From assembly GCF_900100075.1 (NCBI RefSeq), contig NZ_FNEG01000002.1, forward strand, positions 372,001-436,000: a stretch of DNA of 64,000 nt. The letters are read 5' to 3'. The notes beneath the pieces are model-generated. The model made no database searches. It was not told the origin of the DNA and saw only the letters and a program-made list of their open reading frames with translations. How positions within the stretch are numbered: position 1 is the stretch's first letter; every line of letters begins with the position of its first letter. The DNA comes from Chryseobacterium jejuense. Lineage in GTDB: Bacteria; Bacteroidota; Bacteroidia; Flavobacteriales; Weeksellaceae. The position numbers were made by a program, and so were the translations under genes. Below are positions 15,520-23,464 of the stretch, piece by piece.

Positions 15520-15951
15520 ATGTTTACAGACGAATATTATATGAAAATGGCCCTGCAGGAAGCAGAGGCAGCTTTAGAACAGGATGAAGTGCCTATCGGG
15601 TGTGTGGTAGTTGCCAACAACCGCATTATTGCAAGAGCCCATAACCTCACTGAAACATTAAATGACGTAACAGCCCACGCAGAAATGCAGGCTATAACTT
15701 CAGCAGCGAATTTCCTAGGAGGCAAGTATTTAAAAGACTGTACACTCTATGTGACGATGGAGCCATGTGTTATGTGCTCAGGAGCTCTTTCCTGGTCCCA
15801 GATTTCCAGAGTAGTTATTGGTGCCCGGGATGAACAGAGAGGCTTCATCAATAAACACCTTTCGCTACACCCAAAAACAGAGGTGATTACAGGTATTATG
15901 GAAAATGAGTGCTCCATAATTGTTAAAGACTTTTTCAAAAACAAAAGGTAA
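15520..15951 (+). CDS. tadA: tRNA-specific adenosine deaminase
   Basis: A 143-residue zinc deaminase that converts adenosine 34 to inosine in the anticodon of tRNA-Arg(ACG), an essential step for decoding. The cytidine-deaminase fold signature is complete: TAHAEMQ gives the zinc ligand His53 and proton-shuttling Glu55, and EPCVMCSGAL gives Cys83 and Cys86. Length is normal for bacterial TadA. The ATG follows the stop of the preceding gene with no gap, which suggests translational coupling. The Cys-rich peptide genes that follow have their own promoter. Confidence 0.95.
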   Translation: MFTDEYYMKMALQEAEAALEQDEVPIGCVVVANNRIIARAHNLTETLNDVTAHAEMQAITSAANFLGGKYLKDCTLYVTMEPCVMCSGALSWSQISRVVIGARDEQRGFINKHLSLHPKTEVITGIMENECSIIVKDFFKNKR

Positions 15952-16008
15952 TCTTTGATTTATCCCTAAATATTGAATAAATAAATTGAAAGCAATTCAA
16001 TAATTATT

Positions 16009-16016
16009 TATATTTG
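16009..16016 (+). promoter_or_regulatory. Promoter of the Cys-rich peptide operon
   Basis: TATATTTG at 16009-16016 with TTG at 15986-15988, spacing 20 nt, fits the Bacteroidota vegetative consensus. The first peptide ATG is 24 nt downstream. Confidence 0.6.
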
Positions 16017-16039
16017 ATGCACATTCAAATTAAAACAAT

Positions 16040-16237
16040 ATGAAAAAGTTAACAAGAAAAGAAACAGCTAAAATCAATGGCGGTATTGCACCTGGACAAT
16101 GTTTTTATATTGATCCCAATACAGGTAAGAGAACACTGGGATGCCAGGTTGAACCTATTCCAGACTGCTGTGGTGGATGGATTTATCCACTTCCAGGACA
16201 TACATGCCAATCATGTAATCCAGTAATAGAGCTTTAA
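16040..16237 (+). CDS. Double-glycine leader Cys-rich peptide 1 (bacteriocin-like)
   Basis: A 65-residue precursor. The first 15 residues, MKKLTRKETAKINGG, form a double-glycine leader of the type found in Bacteroidota bacteriocin-like and RiPP precursors, normally removed by a C39 peptidase-ABC exporter during secretion. The core of about 50 residues has six Cys (21, 35, 43, 44, 56, 59), with an adjacent DCC pair and a C-terminal CQSC. Pro and Gly are frequent (PIPDCCGGW, YPLPGH). It is the first of three tandem copies. No exporter, lanthionine synthetase or immunity gene is recognisable in the window, so processing would be by enzymes encoded elsewhere. Antibacterial activity is an inference from the leader type. 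Confidence 0.8.
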   Translation: MKKLTRKETAKINGGIAPGQCFYIDPNTGKRTLGCQVEPIPDCCGGWIYPLPGHTCQSCNPVIEL

Positions 16238-16288
16238 ACACGAATAAAGACCATTAAACTAATTCCATTTACAACCAAATTAAACAAC

Positions 16289-16480
16289 ATGAAAAAGTTA
16301 ACAAGAAAAGAAACAGCTAAAATTAATGGTGGCATCGCACCAGGACAATGTTTTTACACCGATCCTAACACTGGCAAGAGAAAGCTTGGATGCCAGATAG
16401 GACCTATTCCAGACTGTTGTGGAGGATGGGTTTACCCACTTCCAGGACATGAATGCCAATCATGTACAGGAGATCTTTAA
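16289..16480 (+). CDS. Double-glycine leader Cys-rich peptide 2
   Basis: A 63-residue near-copy of peptide 1, with the identical 15-residue leader ending NGG and the six Cys at the same positions (21, 35, 43, 44, 56, 59). The core differs at a few sites (K for T at 32, V for I at 48, E for T at 55) and has a shorter tail after the last Cys. The 50-nt spacer before it is repeated before copy 3, so the repeat unit includes gene plus spacer (period about 249 and 244 nt). Confidence 0.8.
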   Translation: MKKLTRKETAKINGGIAPGQCFYTDPNTGKRKLGCQIGPIPDCCGGWVYPLPGHECQSCTGDL

Positions 16481-16532
16481 AAATGAGTAAAGACCATTAC
16501 AACTAATTCCATTTACAATCAAATTAAACAAC

Positions 16533-16715
16533 ATGAAAAAATTAGCAAGAAAAGAAACGGCTAAAATTAATGGCGGGATCCGCCCTGATCAGTGTTTTTA
16601 TATTGACAGCAACGGAGTAAGAAAAATTGGATGTAGAAACCAACCATTTCAGCAGGAGGATGGAACATGGATCTATCCTTTAATCGAATGTGATCCGTGC
16701 GGAGGAGGCCTTTAA
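16533..16715 (+). CDS. Double-glycine leader Cys-rich peptide 3 (diverged)
   Basis: A 60-residue third copy. The leader is conserved (MKKLARKETAKINGG) but the core has diverged: the CC pair is replaced by a Gln/Glu-rich stretch (PFQQEDGTW), leaving four Cys (21, 34, 53, 56). Loss of exactly two neighbouring Cys suggests that they form one bond or modification unit in the other copies, while the first, second and C-terminal CxxC Cys are needed in all three. A perfect terminator follows at 16741. Confidence 0.78.
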   Translation: MKKLARKETAKINGGIRPDQCFYIDSNGVRKIGCRNQPFQQEDGTWIYPLIECDPCGGGL

Positions 16716-16740
16716 GAAAGCTATTTCACACTAATAAAAA

Positions 16741-16772
16741 AATCAGAGAACATTGTGTTCTCTGATTTTGTT
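16741..16772. terminator. Bidirectional terminator
   Basis: Perfect 12-bp stem AATCAGAGAACA / TGTTCTCTGATT with a 3-nt loop and T-rich DNA on the downstream side. It lies between the convergent peptide operon and the GNAT gene. Confidence 0.9.
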
Positions 16773-16790
16773 TTTATAAGGTGCCTTGTA

Positions 16791-17336
16791 TCAGTCTTTA
16801 AAAATAGAATACATCACAAGGTCAAAATATTCATTATCATGTTTTACATGCTGTTTCAACAACGCTTCCTTTTCCATTCCTATTTTTTCCATGATTTTCC
16901 CCGAAGCTGGATTATGAATGAGATGTGTGGCATAAATCTTATTCAGTTCCAATTCTTCAAAACCAAAATTGACAATAGCTTTAGCTGCTTCTGTAACGTA
17001 TCCTTTGTTCCAGTTAGGAATTCCTATCCAATAGCCTAATTCAGCTTTATCGTCTTCTCTGTCATGAAGTCCGATAGCTCCAATAAGCTCTTCTTCCTTA
17101 TTTCGGATCCCAAACGTAAATCCTGTTTTATTTTCAAAGGCATCCTTGGACATTTTGAGCCAGAATTTAGCATCATCTTCCGTATAAGGATAAGGAATAT
17201 TGGAAGTAAGATCCGAAAATATCCTATGTTGAAGAAACTCCACAATAAAAGGAATATCTTTCTCTTCCAATTGGGAGAGAATCAATCTTTCGGTGTCTAT
17301 TCTTGGAAACTCTTTTAATTCTTTCATTTTGTTCAT
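16791..17336 (-). CDS. GNAT family N-acetyltransferase (RimJ/RimL type)
   Basis: A 181-residue protein of the RimJ/RimL-like acetyltransferase group. It opens with the typical DTERLILSQLEEKDI, has the mid-domain strand GAIGLHDREDDKAELGYWIG and the acetyl-CoA loop region GYVTEAAKAIVNFGFEE, and ends with the NPASGKIMEKIGM helix. Such enzymes acetylate N-terminal or side-chain amines of ribosomal proteins or small molecules; the substrate cannot be read from the sequence. The gene lies 51 nt downstream of coaX on the same strand and probably shares its transcript. Confidence 0.88.
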   Translation of the reverse strand: MNKMKELKEFPRIDTERLILSQLEEKDIPFIVEFLQHRIFSDLTSNIPYPYTEDDAKFWLKMSKDAFENKTGFTFGIRNKEEELIGAIGLHDREDDKAELGYWIGIPNWNKGYVTEAAKAIVNFGFEELELNKIYATHLIHNPASGKIMEKIGMEKEALLKQHVKHDNEYFDLVMYSIFKD

Positions 17337-17387
17337 GGTTATATTGGAGACTAAGTCAAAGCTTAGTTCAAAAGTTCTGGATTATAT

Positions 17388-18146
17388 TTATAAATCTTTT
17401 CCAAGAAAATAAAGCCCTTTCAAAGTATGCAGCCTATCCATTACATGAATTTTATCGGTTAATGGCTTATATACATGGGAAACACCACCTGTAGCCACAA
17501 CGAAGCAGTCATCATTCACCTCATCATTAATTCGGTTAATGAACCCTTCTACCATTCCCAGGAAGCCGTATACCATTCCGCTTTGCATACAAGTTACTGT
17601 ATCTAATCCCAGCACTGATTTAGGTTTCTTCAATTCAATATCAGGAAGTTGAGCCGTTTGGTTGATTAAAGAATTTAAAGATGTTACAATCCCCGGAGCA
17701 ATAATTACGCCCAGTGTTTCACCCGTTTCAGCTACACAGCTTGCTGTAAGAGCCGTTCCGAAATCAATAACAATCTTTTTTCTGTTTGGATACAGGTTAT
17801 GAGCAGCTACCAGATTGGCATAAATATCCGTTCCCATCTGCTTTGACTTTGCCTGCACACCTGACGGCGTTGAACGATCAACAATCACCGGAGTAACTCC
17901 ATGGATCTTCTTGATCCCTGAACTCATTACTTTGGTAAGCTGAGGTACTACCGATCCAATAATTACTTTGTCTATTTCTTTTGGTTCAACTTTATAAGTC
18001 TGATAAAGCATCAGCATCTGTACATAAAGCTCGTCTGCCGTTCTGTAAGGTTTTGTATTGATTACCCATGAAATATCACAATTATCACCATTAAAAAGGC
18101 CGAATCTGATATTACTGTTCCCTACGTTAATTACAATTGAATTCAT
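17388..18146 (-). CDS. coaX: Type III pantothenate kinase homologue with altered active site
   Basis: A 252-residue protein of the CoaX/BAF family, which phosphorylates pantothenate in the first step of coenzyme A synthesis. The fold is clear: INVGNSNIRFGLF at the N-terminus, MGTDIYAN at 104-111, IVIDFGTALTASCV at 125-138 and ATGGV near the C-terminus. However, the first motif is normally DxGNT and here Asp is Asn7. The GxDR motif has Ile108 for Arg, and the Asp of GTAxTxD is Ser136. Only Asp107 of the three usual acidic residues remains. It may be a lineage-specific active variant or a paralogue with another role. A TAAATTTG promoter lies at 18187-18194. Confidence 0.8.
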   Translation of the reverse strand: MNSIVINVGNSNIRFGLFNGDNCDISWVINTKPYRTADELYVQMLMLYQTYKVEPKEIDKVIIGSVVPQLTKVMSSGIKKIHGVTPVIVDRSTPSGVQAKSKQMGTDIYANLVAAHNLYPNRKKIVIDFGTALTASCVAETGETLGVIIAPGIVTSLNSLINQTAQLPDIELKKPKSVLGLDTVTCMQSGMVYGFLGMVEGFINRINDEVNDDCFVVATGGVSHVYKPLTDKIHVMDRLHTLKGLYFLGKDL

Positions 18147-18186
18147 TTATATTTAAACAGGCTATGATTTGAAAAAATTTGAGTTC

Positions 18187-18194
18187 CAAATTTA
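18187..18194 (-). promoter_or_regulatory. -7 promoter element of coaX
   Basis: TAAATTTG on the minus strand, 40 nt before the coaX ATG. No clear -33 TTG at normal spacing. It overlaps the T-run side of the M1 peptidase terminator. Confidence 0.5.
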
Positions 18195-18199
18195 TAAAA

Positions 18200-18231
18200 A
18201 AATAAAAGGAGTATTTACAAATACTCCTTTT
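18200..18231 (-). terminator. Terminator of the M1 peptidase gene
   Basis: Stem AAAAGGAGTATT / AATACTCCTTTT (18204-18215 / 18220-18231) with a 4-nt loop, followed on the minus strand by T's. It lies 18 nt past the stop codon of the gene. Confidence 0.85.
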
Positions 18232-18248
18232 ATCTCTATTTTATCTTT

Positions 18249-20087
18249 TTATTTTACTTCTACAAAGTTATCTGCCATATTCACATCTGCAATTCTTTGG
18301 CTGAAATCAATTCCCAGTACAGACAATTGAGATTTTGTATAAGGAATGGTGATTGTATATTCTTTCTGAGTCCAAGGCCAGTATGGCATTGTTTTGAATT
18401 CACCGTAAGCATCTTTTTCCTTCCACGTGTGCGTCATATTCAATGGAATCTGATACGTAACTACTTTCTTATCTGTAGTCATTACACTGAAATCAATTGG
18501 CATTGGAACCTGACCGTTATTAACAAGGGTTACCGTGGTAGATTTAGCATCGTACTTTACATCCTTAATTCCATAATCGATTGTTTTGGTTGTATTGATC
18601 CAATAATTGTGGAACCATTTCAAATCCATCCCTGAAACCTTTTGAGCAATATGAAGGAAATCCCTGTCTGAAGGATGTTTCATGCTCCATTGGTCATAGT
18701 ATTGTTTTAAAGTTTCTGTAAGATTCTGTTCACCCATAATATATCCTAACTGTACTAAATACAACTCTCCTTTCACATAAGAAGCATAAGTATAAGATGT
18801 TCCGTTATCATGGTGATCTCCTAACCAAACAGCAGGCTCTTCAATTCCTTTTTTAACAAAGTTTCTATAGGCCTCCAGTCTTTCCATAAAAGGATTAGGT
18901 AATTGTTCAGGAAACAATTGGTACATCGTGTACCCTTCCGCATAGCTCGTAAAGCCTTCATCCATCCATGGACGTACAGATTCATTAGTAGCAAGCATCT
19001 GCTGATACCAAGAGTGAGAACCTTCGTGAGCCATTAAGCCCATTAAGTCTTTAATACTTTTAGCTTCTCCAAGAATCATGGTACACATTCCGTACTCCAT
19101 TCCACCATCACCTCCTTGAATAAAAGCATAAGTTGGGTACACATACTTCCCGAAATGAGAATTCATAATCTGGAAATATTTGGTAATATAAGGCTGAGCC
19201 TCGCCCCACACTTTAGTTTTATCATTTTTCTGATAGACTAAATATACTTTTGGACCTTCCGGAACATTGAAGCTTTCTACAGAATAATCTCTGTCTGCAC
19301 TCCATGCAAAATCAAGAATGTTTTTCGCAGTCCATTTCCAGGTTGCTTTTTTATCTTTTTCTGCTTTGATCTTAGCTGCAGTATCGTATCCTTTTACATC
19401 TGTTGGATTTTCAAGAATTCCTCCGGCTCCTACTACATAATCTTTGTTGATTTTAATCGTTACATCAAAATCAGAGAATGGCGCATGAAATTCTCTTCCC
19501 AGATAATCAAAAGTTGCCCAGCCATCATAATCATACTCGGCAATTTTAGGATACCATTGAGTCATCGTCATATCCACTCCTTCTCTGTTGTTTCTTCCAC
19601 TTCTTCTGATCTGCTGAGGAATCACCGCATCCCAATCCATGGTAAAGGTTGTTGTGGAATTTGGTTTGATAGGTTCTGCCAGATATACTTTCATAATGGT
19701 TTCCTGAACTTCAAATTTCAAGTCCTTACCATTTTGTTTGATCCAGTGAATATTCTGAGCCCCTTCCTGATCTTTTGGAATAGAAGATAGTGTTGAGATA
19801 CCGCTTTTCTGCAACCTTCCGTCACCATTTTTCCCCTGGGAAGACACCCTCTGATCCATCATAGAATTGGGCTTAAAAGCATTCCAATACAGGTGGAAAT
19901 ATACCACATTAAGCTCATCTGGTGAGTTATTGGTGTATTCTAAGGTCTGTTTTCCCTGATAGGTAAATTTTTCAGCATTTACATCGATATCCATCTTGTA
20001 CTTCGCAGCCTGCTGATAATAAGCTCCTTGCTGAGCCTGGAATTGTGAAATGATAAACGCAAAAATGATTGCAGCCGATTTTCTCAT
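18249..20087 (-). CDS. M1 family metallopeptidase, secreted
   Basis: A 612-residue zinc aminopeptidase-like protein with a signal peptide of about 18 residues (cleavage near FQAQQ). The gluzincin site is complete: MAHEGSHSWY gives His354, Glu355 and His358, and DEGFTSYAE gives Glu377. The substrate-anchoring loop reads GGMEYGM. Enzymes of this branch trim N-terminal residues of peptides in the periplasm or outside the cell and feed peptide uptake. It stands alone with its own terminator. The C-terminal 120 residues form a beta-rich accessory domain. Confidence 0.92.
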   Translation of the reverse strand: MRKSAAIIFAFIISQFQAQQGAYYQQAAKYKMDIDVNAEKFTYQGKQTLEYTNNSPDELNVVYFHLYWNAFKPNSMMDQRVSSQGKNGDGRLQKSGISTLSSIPKDQEGAQNIHWIKQNGKDLKFEVQETIMKVYLAEPIKPNSTTTFTMDWDAVIPQQIRRSGRNNREGVDMTMTQWYPKIAEYDYDGWATFDYLGREFHAPFSDFDVTIKINKDYVVGAGGILENPTDVKGYDTAAKIKAEKDKKATWKWTAKNILDFAWSADRDYSVESFNVPEGPKVYLVYQKNDKTKVWGEAQPYITKYFQIMNSHFGKYVYPTYAFIQGGDGGMEYGMCTMILGEAKSIKDLMGLMAHEGSHSWYQQMLATNESVRPWMDEGFTSYAEGYTMYQLFPEQLPNPFMERLEAYRNFVKKGIEEPAVWLGDHHDNGTSYTYASYVKGELYLVQLGYIMGEQNLTETLKQYYDQWSMKHPSDRDFLHIAQKVSGMDLKWFHNYWINTTKTIDYGIKDVKYDAKSTTVTLVNNGQVPMPIDFSVMTTDKKVVTYQIPLNMTHTWKEKDAYGEFKTMPYWPWTQKEYTITIPYTKSQLSVLGIDFSQRIADVNMADNFVEVK

Positions 20088-20272
20088 TTAAAATTTTATT
20101 TTTTCTAAAGGTAGGTAATTTAAATAAAACCCTCAAACGTGGAGTTATAACAGGGTTCTGTTCTTTTTTTATATGGTTTTAGATGAATCTTTTTCCGGAT
20201 TGTTAAAGGAGTTGTAAAAATATTTTTTGCCCGCAGATTACACCAATTTCGAGAGATCATTATCATTAAATA

Positions 20273-20743
20273 TTATTGATTTTCTAATAATTTCTTAATC
20301 AATGTAATTTGACCCAAATGATAATAAGCATGCTCAATCATCCCGTCAATATTTCTCTGATAGGTTCCGTATTTTTCATCTACAAATACCTCATCAAGCT
20401 TTGAATCCGGCAGGTTTTCTAATAATTCTGCAAACTTCTCAGAATCTGACCACAGCTTGTTCAGCAGCCTTTCCCATTGTTCCTGAGATTCAATAGATGG
20501 TAGGTCAAAACTGTATTTGTCTTTTATATCCAGTGTTCCACCTTCAAAAACAGGGATAATTCCAGCAATATAATAATCAATATGAAAAGTGAGCATAGCA
20601 ATGGTATTTGAAGACCCAACTCTGCTCACCGCCTGTTCCCAAGTGACATCAGAAAGCTGATCTTTAAAGTTGGTATTGGCTATCCAAAGACCATCAAGAA
20701 GAACCTCTCTAAACCTCTTGACTAATTGTGATACTGAACTCAT
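20273..20743 (-). CDS. DinB superfamily (DUF1572-like) protein
   Basis: A 156-residue four-helix protein of the DinB/YfiT metal-binding superfamily (not the DinB polymerase). It has the metal-ligand His residues in MLTFHIDYYIAGI and in IEHAYYHLGQI, at the usual places in helices 2 and 4. Members are divalent-metal proteins, some acting as thiol transferases. No function can be assigned here. The gene is a single transcription unit between two minus-strand genes. Confidence 0.82.
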   Translation of the reverse strand: MSSVSQLVKRFREVLLDGLWIANTNFKDQLSDVTWEQAVSRVGSSNTIAMLTFHIDYYIAGIIPVFEGGTLDIKDKYSFDLPSIESQEQWERLLNKLWSDSEKFAELLENLPDSKLDEVFVDEKYGTYQRNIDGMIEHAYYHLGQITLIKKLLENQ

Positions 20744-20802
20744 AGCTATAGTATGTTTTTCTAAAGATAAAAAATTAAAAGATTGATTTTTAAGCTCTCG
20801 CT

Positions 20803-20837
20803 GATCCTTGTCAAGGTTTTAAACCTTGACAAGGATC
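20803..20837. repeat. Perfect 17-bp inverted repeat (extragenic palindrome)
   Basis: GATCCTTGTCAAGGTTT, one base, then its exact complement. It lies immediately beyond the terminator hairpin 20838-20870. It is too long and T-poor to be the terminator itself; such palindromes occur as dispersed extragenic repeats in Bacteroidota. Confidence 0.75.
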
Positions 20838-20870
20838 AAAAAACCTCAGCTGTAAAAACAGCTGAGGTTT
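20838..20870 (-). terminator. Terminator of the DUF6909-like gene
   Basis: Perfect 13-bp stem AAACCTCAGCTGT / ACAGCTGAGGTTT (20841-20853 / 20858-20870), loop of four A, with six T in a row following on the minus strand. Confidence 0.9.
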
Positions 20871-20892
20871 GTATTTTCATTAGAAATTAAGA

Positions 20893-22584
20893 TTATTTCT
20901 TAGCAGAAACTTCTTTCTTTCCATGTCTTAAGATCTTTTCAAGGATTCTTAAAGTAATCAGATAGGTTGGTTTTACTCCTGTAAGACCTAAACCACCCGA
21001 AGACAGAGTACTTCCTGTTTCCAAAGGATTATCCGAAGCGTAATATGCATAACAAACGAATAGATCCGGTGAAATGTGATGTCTGATCTTCGAAGCTACC
21101 TGAATGGCTTTCTGATAGTGTGCACCTTCCATTTCAAGACCAATCGCCTTCCATGAAGTATTCATAAAATACGAAAGGATATCTTTATTCTGAAGAGAAG
21201 TTCCTAACACCGTAATCATTGGCCCTTCAAAAGCCTTCAGCTCATCGTCATTAAAATCATCAAGCTTCAACGCATTTTCAAAAGGATAGTTATCAGCAGT
21301 TCCTTCAAAGATGTGAGAAGTTGGGATCATAATATCTCCTTTTGCTCCCGTAAGAATTCCTGCTTTACCCATAATGGAAACAGATTTTACATGCATCATG
21401 TAAATTTCTCCTTTATGTTCATAAGGTTTCAGTAATTCATCCATTACCTCAAAAGCCTGTTCTCCGAAAGCATAGTCAAATACCATTACCACATCATCTC
21501 CTGAAAATTTAGTATCGGCAAATGGAGTATTTTTCAGATTCATTTTGCTAAGGTCAATGATCTGGACATCAATATTACTTCCACTTTTATCAGCAATATG
21601 GATCATCCCTTCATCCATGGCAAATTTTAATACCTTGTCACGAAGTTCTTTTTTATTGGAGATCTCTTCGTATAGTTTATAATCTACCTCATTATTGTGC
21701 TTCTTTTTAAGAGCATCATTTGCATACAGCATATTCTTCACAGAGTGCATGTTTGCTGAAATGATATGCAACGGACGGGTATGAAGATTGTTTTCAAATA
21801 AAACGTCTTTCACTTTATTAGCCCATTTTTCACCAAAATAATGATGTCCTACTCTTTCCTTTAAAATAGCACTGAAATGAATTTCTCTTTCTCTTGACCC
21901 TTTTGCATCTTCAAGACTTACTTTTCCTAAGTTATAGATGATTTTAAATAAACGGTCAGGATTATCATCATCTCCAAATGTATTGTAAGCTCTTAATGTT
22001 TCATCAAAAGATCTTCCTATTAAAGAAGAAAGGTGGATTAATGCCACTTCTTTTTCTTTTCTGCTGAATTTCTTTTCGCCCTTCACCACTTCTTCAATAA
22101 TTTTGAAAGCGCGTATCGGTTTCCAGTTTTCATCCTGAATGAATGCCAGGTTACGGATTTTATCAGCTTCTATAAATAGGAATGTAAGGTGGGTAAGAAT
22201 GTCATAAATTTCGGAACGGCCCAAAAGAACCTCAATATTCATCTGGTGTTCGTCTATTCTATAACAGTTTCTTCTTCTTTTCTTTGGAACAATAGGTTCG
22301 AAACTTCCTTTATCAAACCCTTCATCAGATGTAAGATGAATAAAAGCACATTCTTCAATCCCTTCCGGAAGCCTGTCTAGCACATACATTAAACCATCAA
22401 GTTCCAATTTGTTCGGGATATTCATGGTACCATAAATTTCCGGATTGATGGTTTTCAACAAGCTTCTAATACTTTCTCCTGAAACACCTCCTGGCTTGAA
22501 AAATCCTCTATAAAATAAATGTCTCATAGAAATGTATAATCTTTCAATAGCCTCCGTTGTCTCTCTTGCTCTAGAATTTGTCAT
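20893..22584 (-). CDS. DUF6909-like protein of unknown function
   Basis: A 563-residue soluble protein conserved in Flavobacteriia. I associate its N-terminus (RARETTEAIERLYISMRHLF, then RGFFKPGGVSGES) with the DUF6909 family, from memory only. The C-terminal third has a nucleoside-phosphorylase-like look, with IGLEMEGAHYQKAIQVA and a Gly-rich end. That suggests a nucleoside or nucleotide-related fold, but this is a guess. I place the start at the ATG 22584, because the -7 element TATATTTG lies at 22607-22600, inside the 13-residue extension that an upstream ATG (22623) would give. Confidence 0.7.
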   Translation of the reverse strand: MTNSRARETTEAIERLYISMRHLFYRGFFKPGGVSGESIRSLLKTINPEIYGTMNIPNKLELDGLMYVLDRLPEGIEECAFIHLTSDEGFDKGSFEPIVPKKRRRNCYRIDEHQMNIEVLLGRSEIYDILTHLTFLFIEADKIRNLAFIQDENWKPIRAFKIIEEVVKGEKKFSRKEKEVALIHLSSLIGRSFDETLRAYNTFGDDDNPDRLFKIIYNLGKVSLEDAKGSREREIHFSAILKERVGHHYFGEKWANKVKDVLFENNLHTRPLHIISANMHSVKNMLYANDALKKKHNNEVDYKLYEEISNKKELRDKVLKFAMDEGMIHIADKSGSNIDVQIIDLSKMNLKNTPFADTKFSGDDVVMVFDYAFGEQAFEVMDELLKPYEHKGEIYMMHVKSVSIMGKAGILTGAKGDIMIPTSHIFEGTADNYPFENALKLDDFNDDELKAFEGPMITVLGTSLQNKDILSYFMNTSWKAIGLEMEGAHYQKAIQVASKIRHHISPDLFVCYAYYASDNPLETGSTLSSGGLGLTGVKPTYLITLRILEKILRHGKKEVSAKK

Positions 22585-22599
22585 AAAATAAATTTCACA

Positions 22600-22607
22600 C
22601 AAATATA
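22600..22607 (-). promoter_or_regulatory. -7 promoter element of the DUF6909-like gene
   Basis: TATATTTG on the minus strand, 15 nt before the ATG at 22584. It fixes the choice of start codon. Confidence 0.55.
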
Positions 22608-22805
22608 CGAAATCTCCGCTCAACTTATTTTAACTATCTTTTAATTAAGTTGTTTAAAACCCATAAATAGGCAGTATTATTTTAAGATATAATGATCTTC
22701 TTGTTTATTTTAATATGAAATGAATATTACTGTTTTAATCTTATATTTATACAAGCATACATTTTAGGGCTGAGGTTAAAAAACAAATTCAATTTGGATC
22801 GTAAC

Positions 22806-23249
22806 ATGTCAATATCAAAAGTATTTACCCTGATCAAAGACAAATTAAATAATATTTCTCTTTTTTGGAAAGTATGGATATGTCATATCTTAATTTATTT
22901 TTTACTGCTGATTATATTTCTAATCATAAAAGAGGGTAAGGCTGATGACGATATTTTTCACAACAACAACATCCTCTTATTACTATTGAGGAGCACCATA
23001 ATAGGATTATTTGGGATATTGGACGGCATTGGCGGATTAGTTATTATATCAATGGTAACCATGTATCTGGTTAATCTGTACTTTCAGAAGTTCTACATAA
23101 GTTATATTGTATCATTAGCTCTCACTTATCCTGTTTTTATGCAGTTTTGTAATGAAGGGTATGGCTCAAATTCTATAACTGTTGTATGTCTGGTAATAAC
23201 AATTATAATTAATATGGTTATTTTTAGAAAACATATCATAACTACATAG
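22806..23249 (+). CDS. Small integral membrane protein, unknown function
   Basis: A 147-residue protein with about four transmembrane segments: WKVWICHILIYFLLLIIFLI, then hydrophobic stretches near residues 60-75, 85-105 and 115-140. A TTG at 22794 would add four residues; the ATG at 22806 is preferred. I recognise no domain. It lies between the divergent DUF6909-like gene and glutamine synthetase, with no partner gene. Confidence 0.6.
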   Translation: MSISKVFTLIKDKLNNISLFWKVWICHILIYFLLLIIFLIIKEGKADDDIFHNNNILLLLLRSTIIGLFGILDGIGGLVIISMVTMYLVNLYFQKFYISYIVSLALTYPVFMQFCNEGYGSNSITVVCLVITIIINMVIFRKHIITT

Positions 23250-23386
23250 AAAACCTCCAACACTGTATTTCTTCCGCTGTTCAATGCTGTTTTCTATTTT
23301 AACTTTCCGTAACAATAAGTCTTAATTCCAAATCACCCCTCTTAAAAAAGTAAAACCACTGTTTAAATTTTAGTTAAAATTCAAAA

Positions 23387-23409
23387 TACCCCTAAAAAAA
23401 ACAGGGGTA
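23387..23409 (+). promoter_or_regulatory. Inverted repeat upstream of glutamine synthetase
   Basis: Perfect 7-bp arms TACCCCT / AGGGGTA separated by AAAAAAAAC. The element ends 25 nt before the TAAATTTG -7 box (23435-23442). A further CACCCCT lies at about 23333. It could be the binding site of a nitrogen-responsive regulator. T-run and position argue against a terminator, as no gene ends just upstream. Confidence 0.5.
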
Positions 23410-23434
23410 AAATATTTTTTATTCATTTTTTTTG

Positions 23435-23442
23435 TAAATTTG
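23435..23442 (+). promoter_or_regulatory. -7 promoter element of glutamine synthetase
   Basis: TAAATTTG, 22 nt before the ATG at 23465. No good TTG at -33 spacing, which would fit activator control. Confidence 0.6.
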
Positions 23443-23464
23443 CCCTGTAAAAAATCACCCAAAT

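Noticed and set aside
16040..16715. CRISPR-like or simple tandem repeat
   Set aside because: The repeat unit is a full gene plus spacer of about 245 nt with coding conservation; there are no short repeats with unique spacers.
20273..20743. DinB DNA polymerase IV
   Set aside because: The sequence is the DinB/YfiT four-helix metal-binding superfamily, which only shares the name with polymerase IV.
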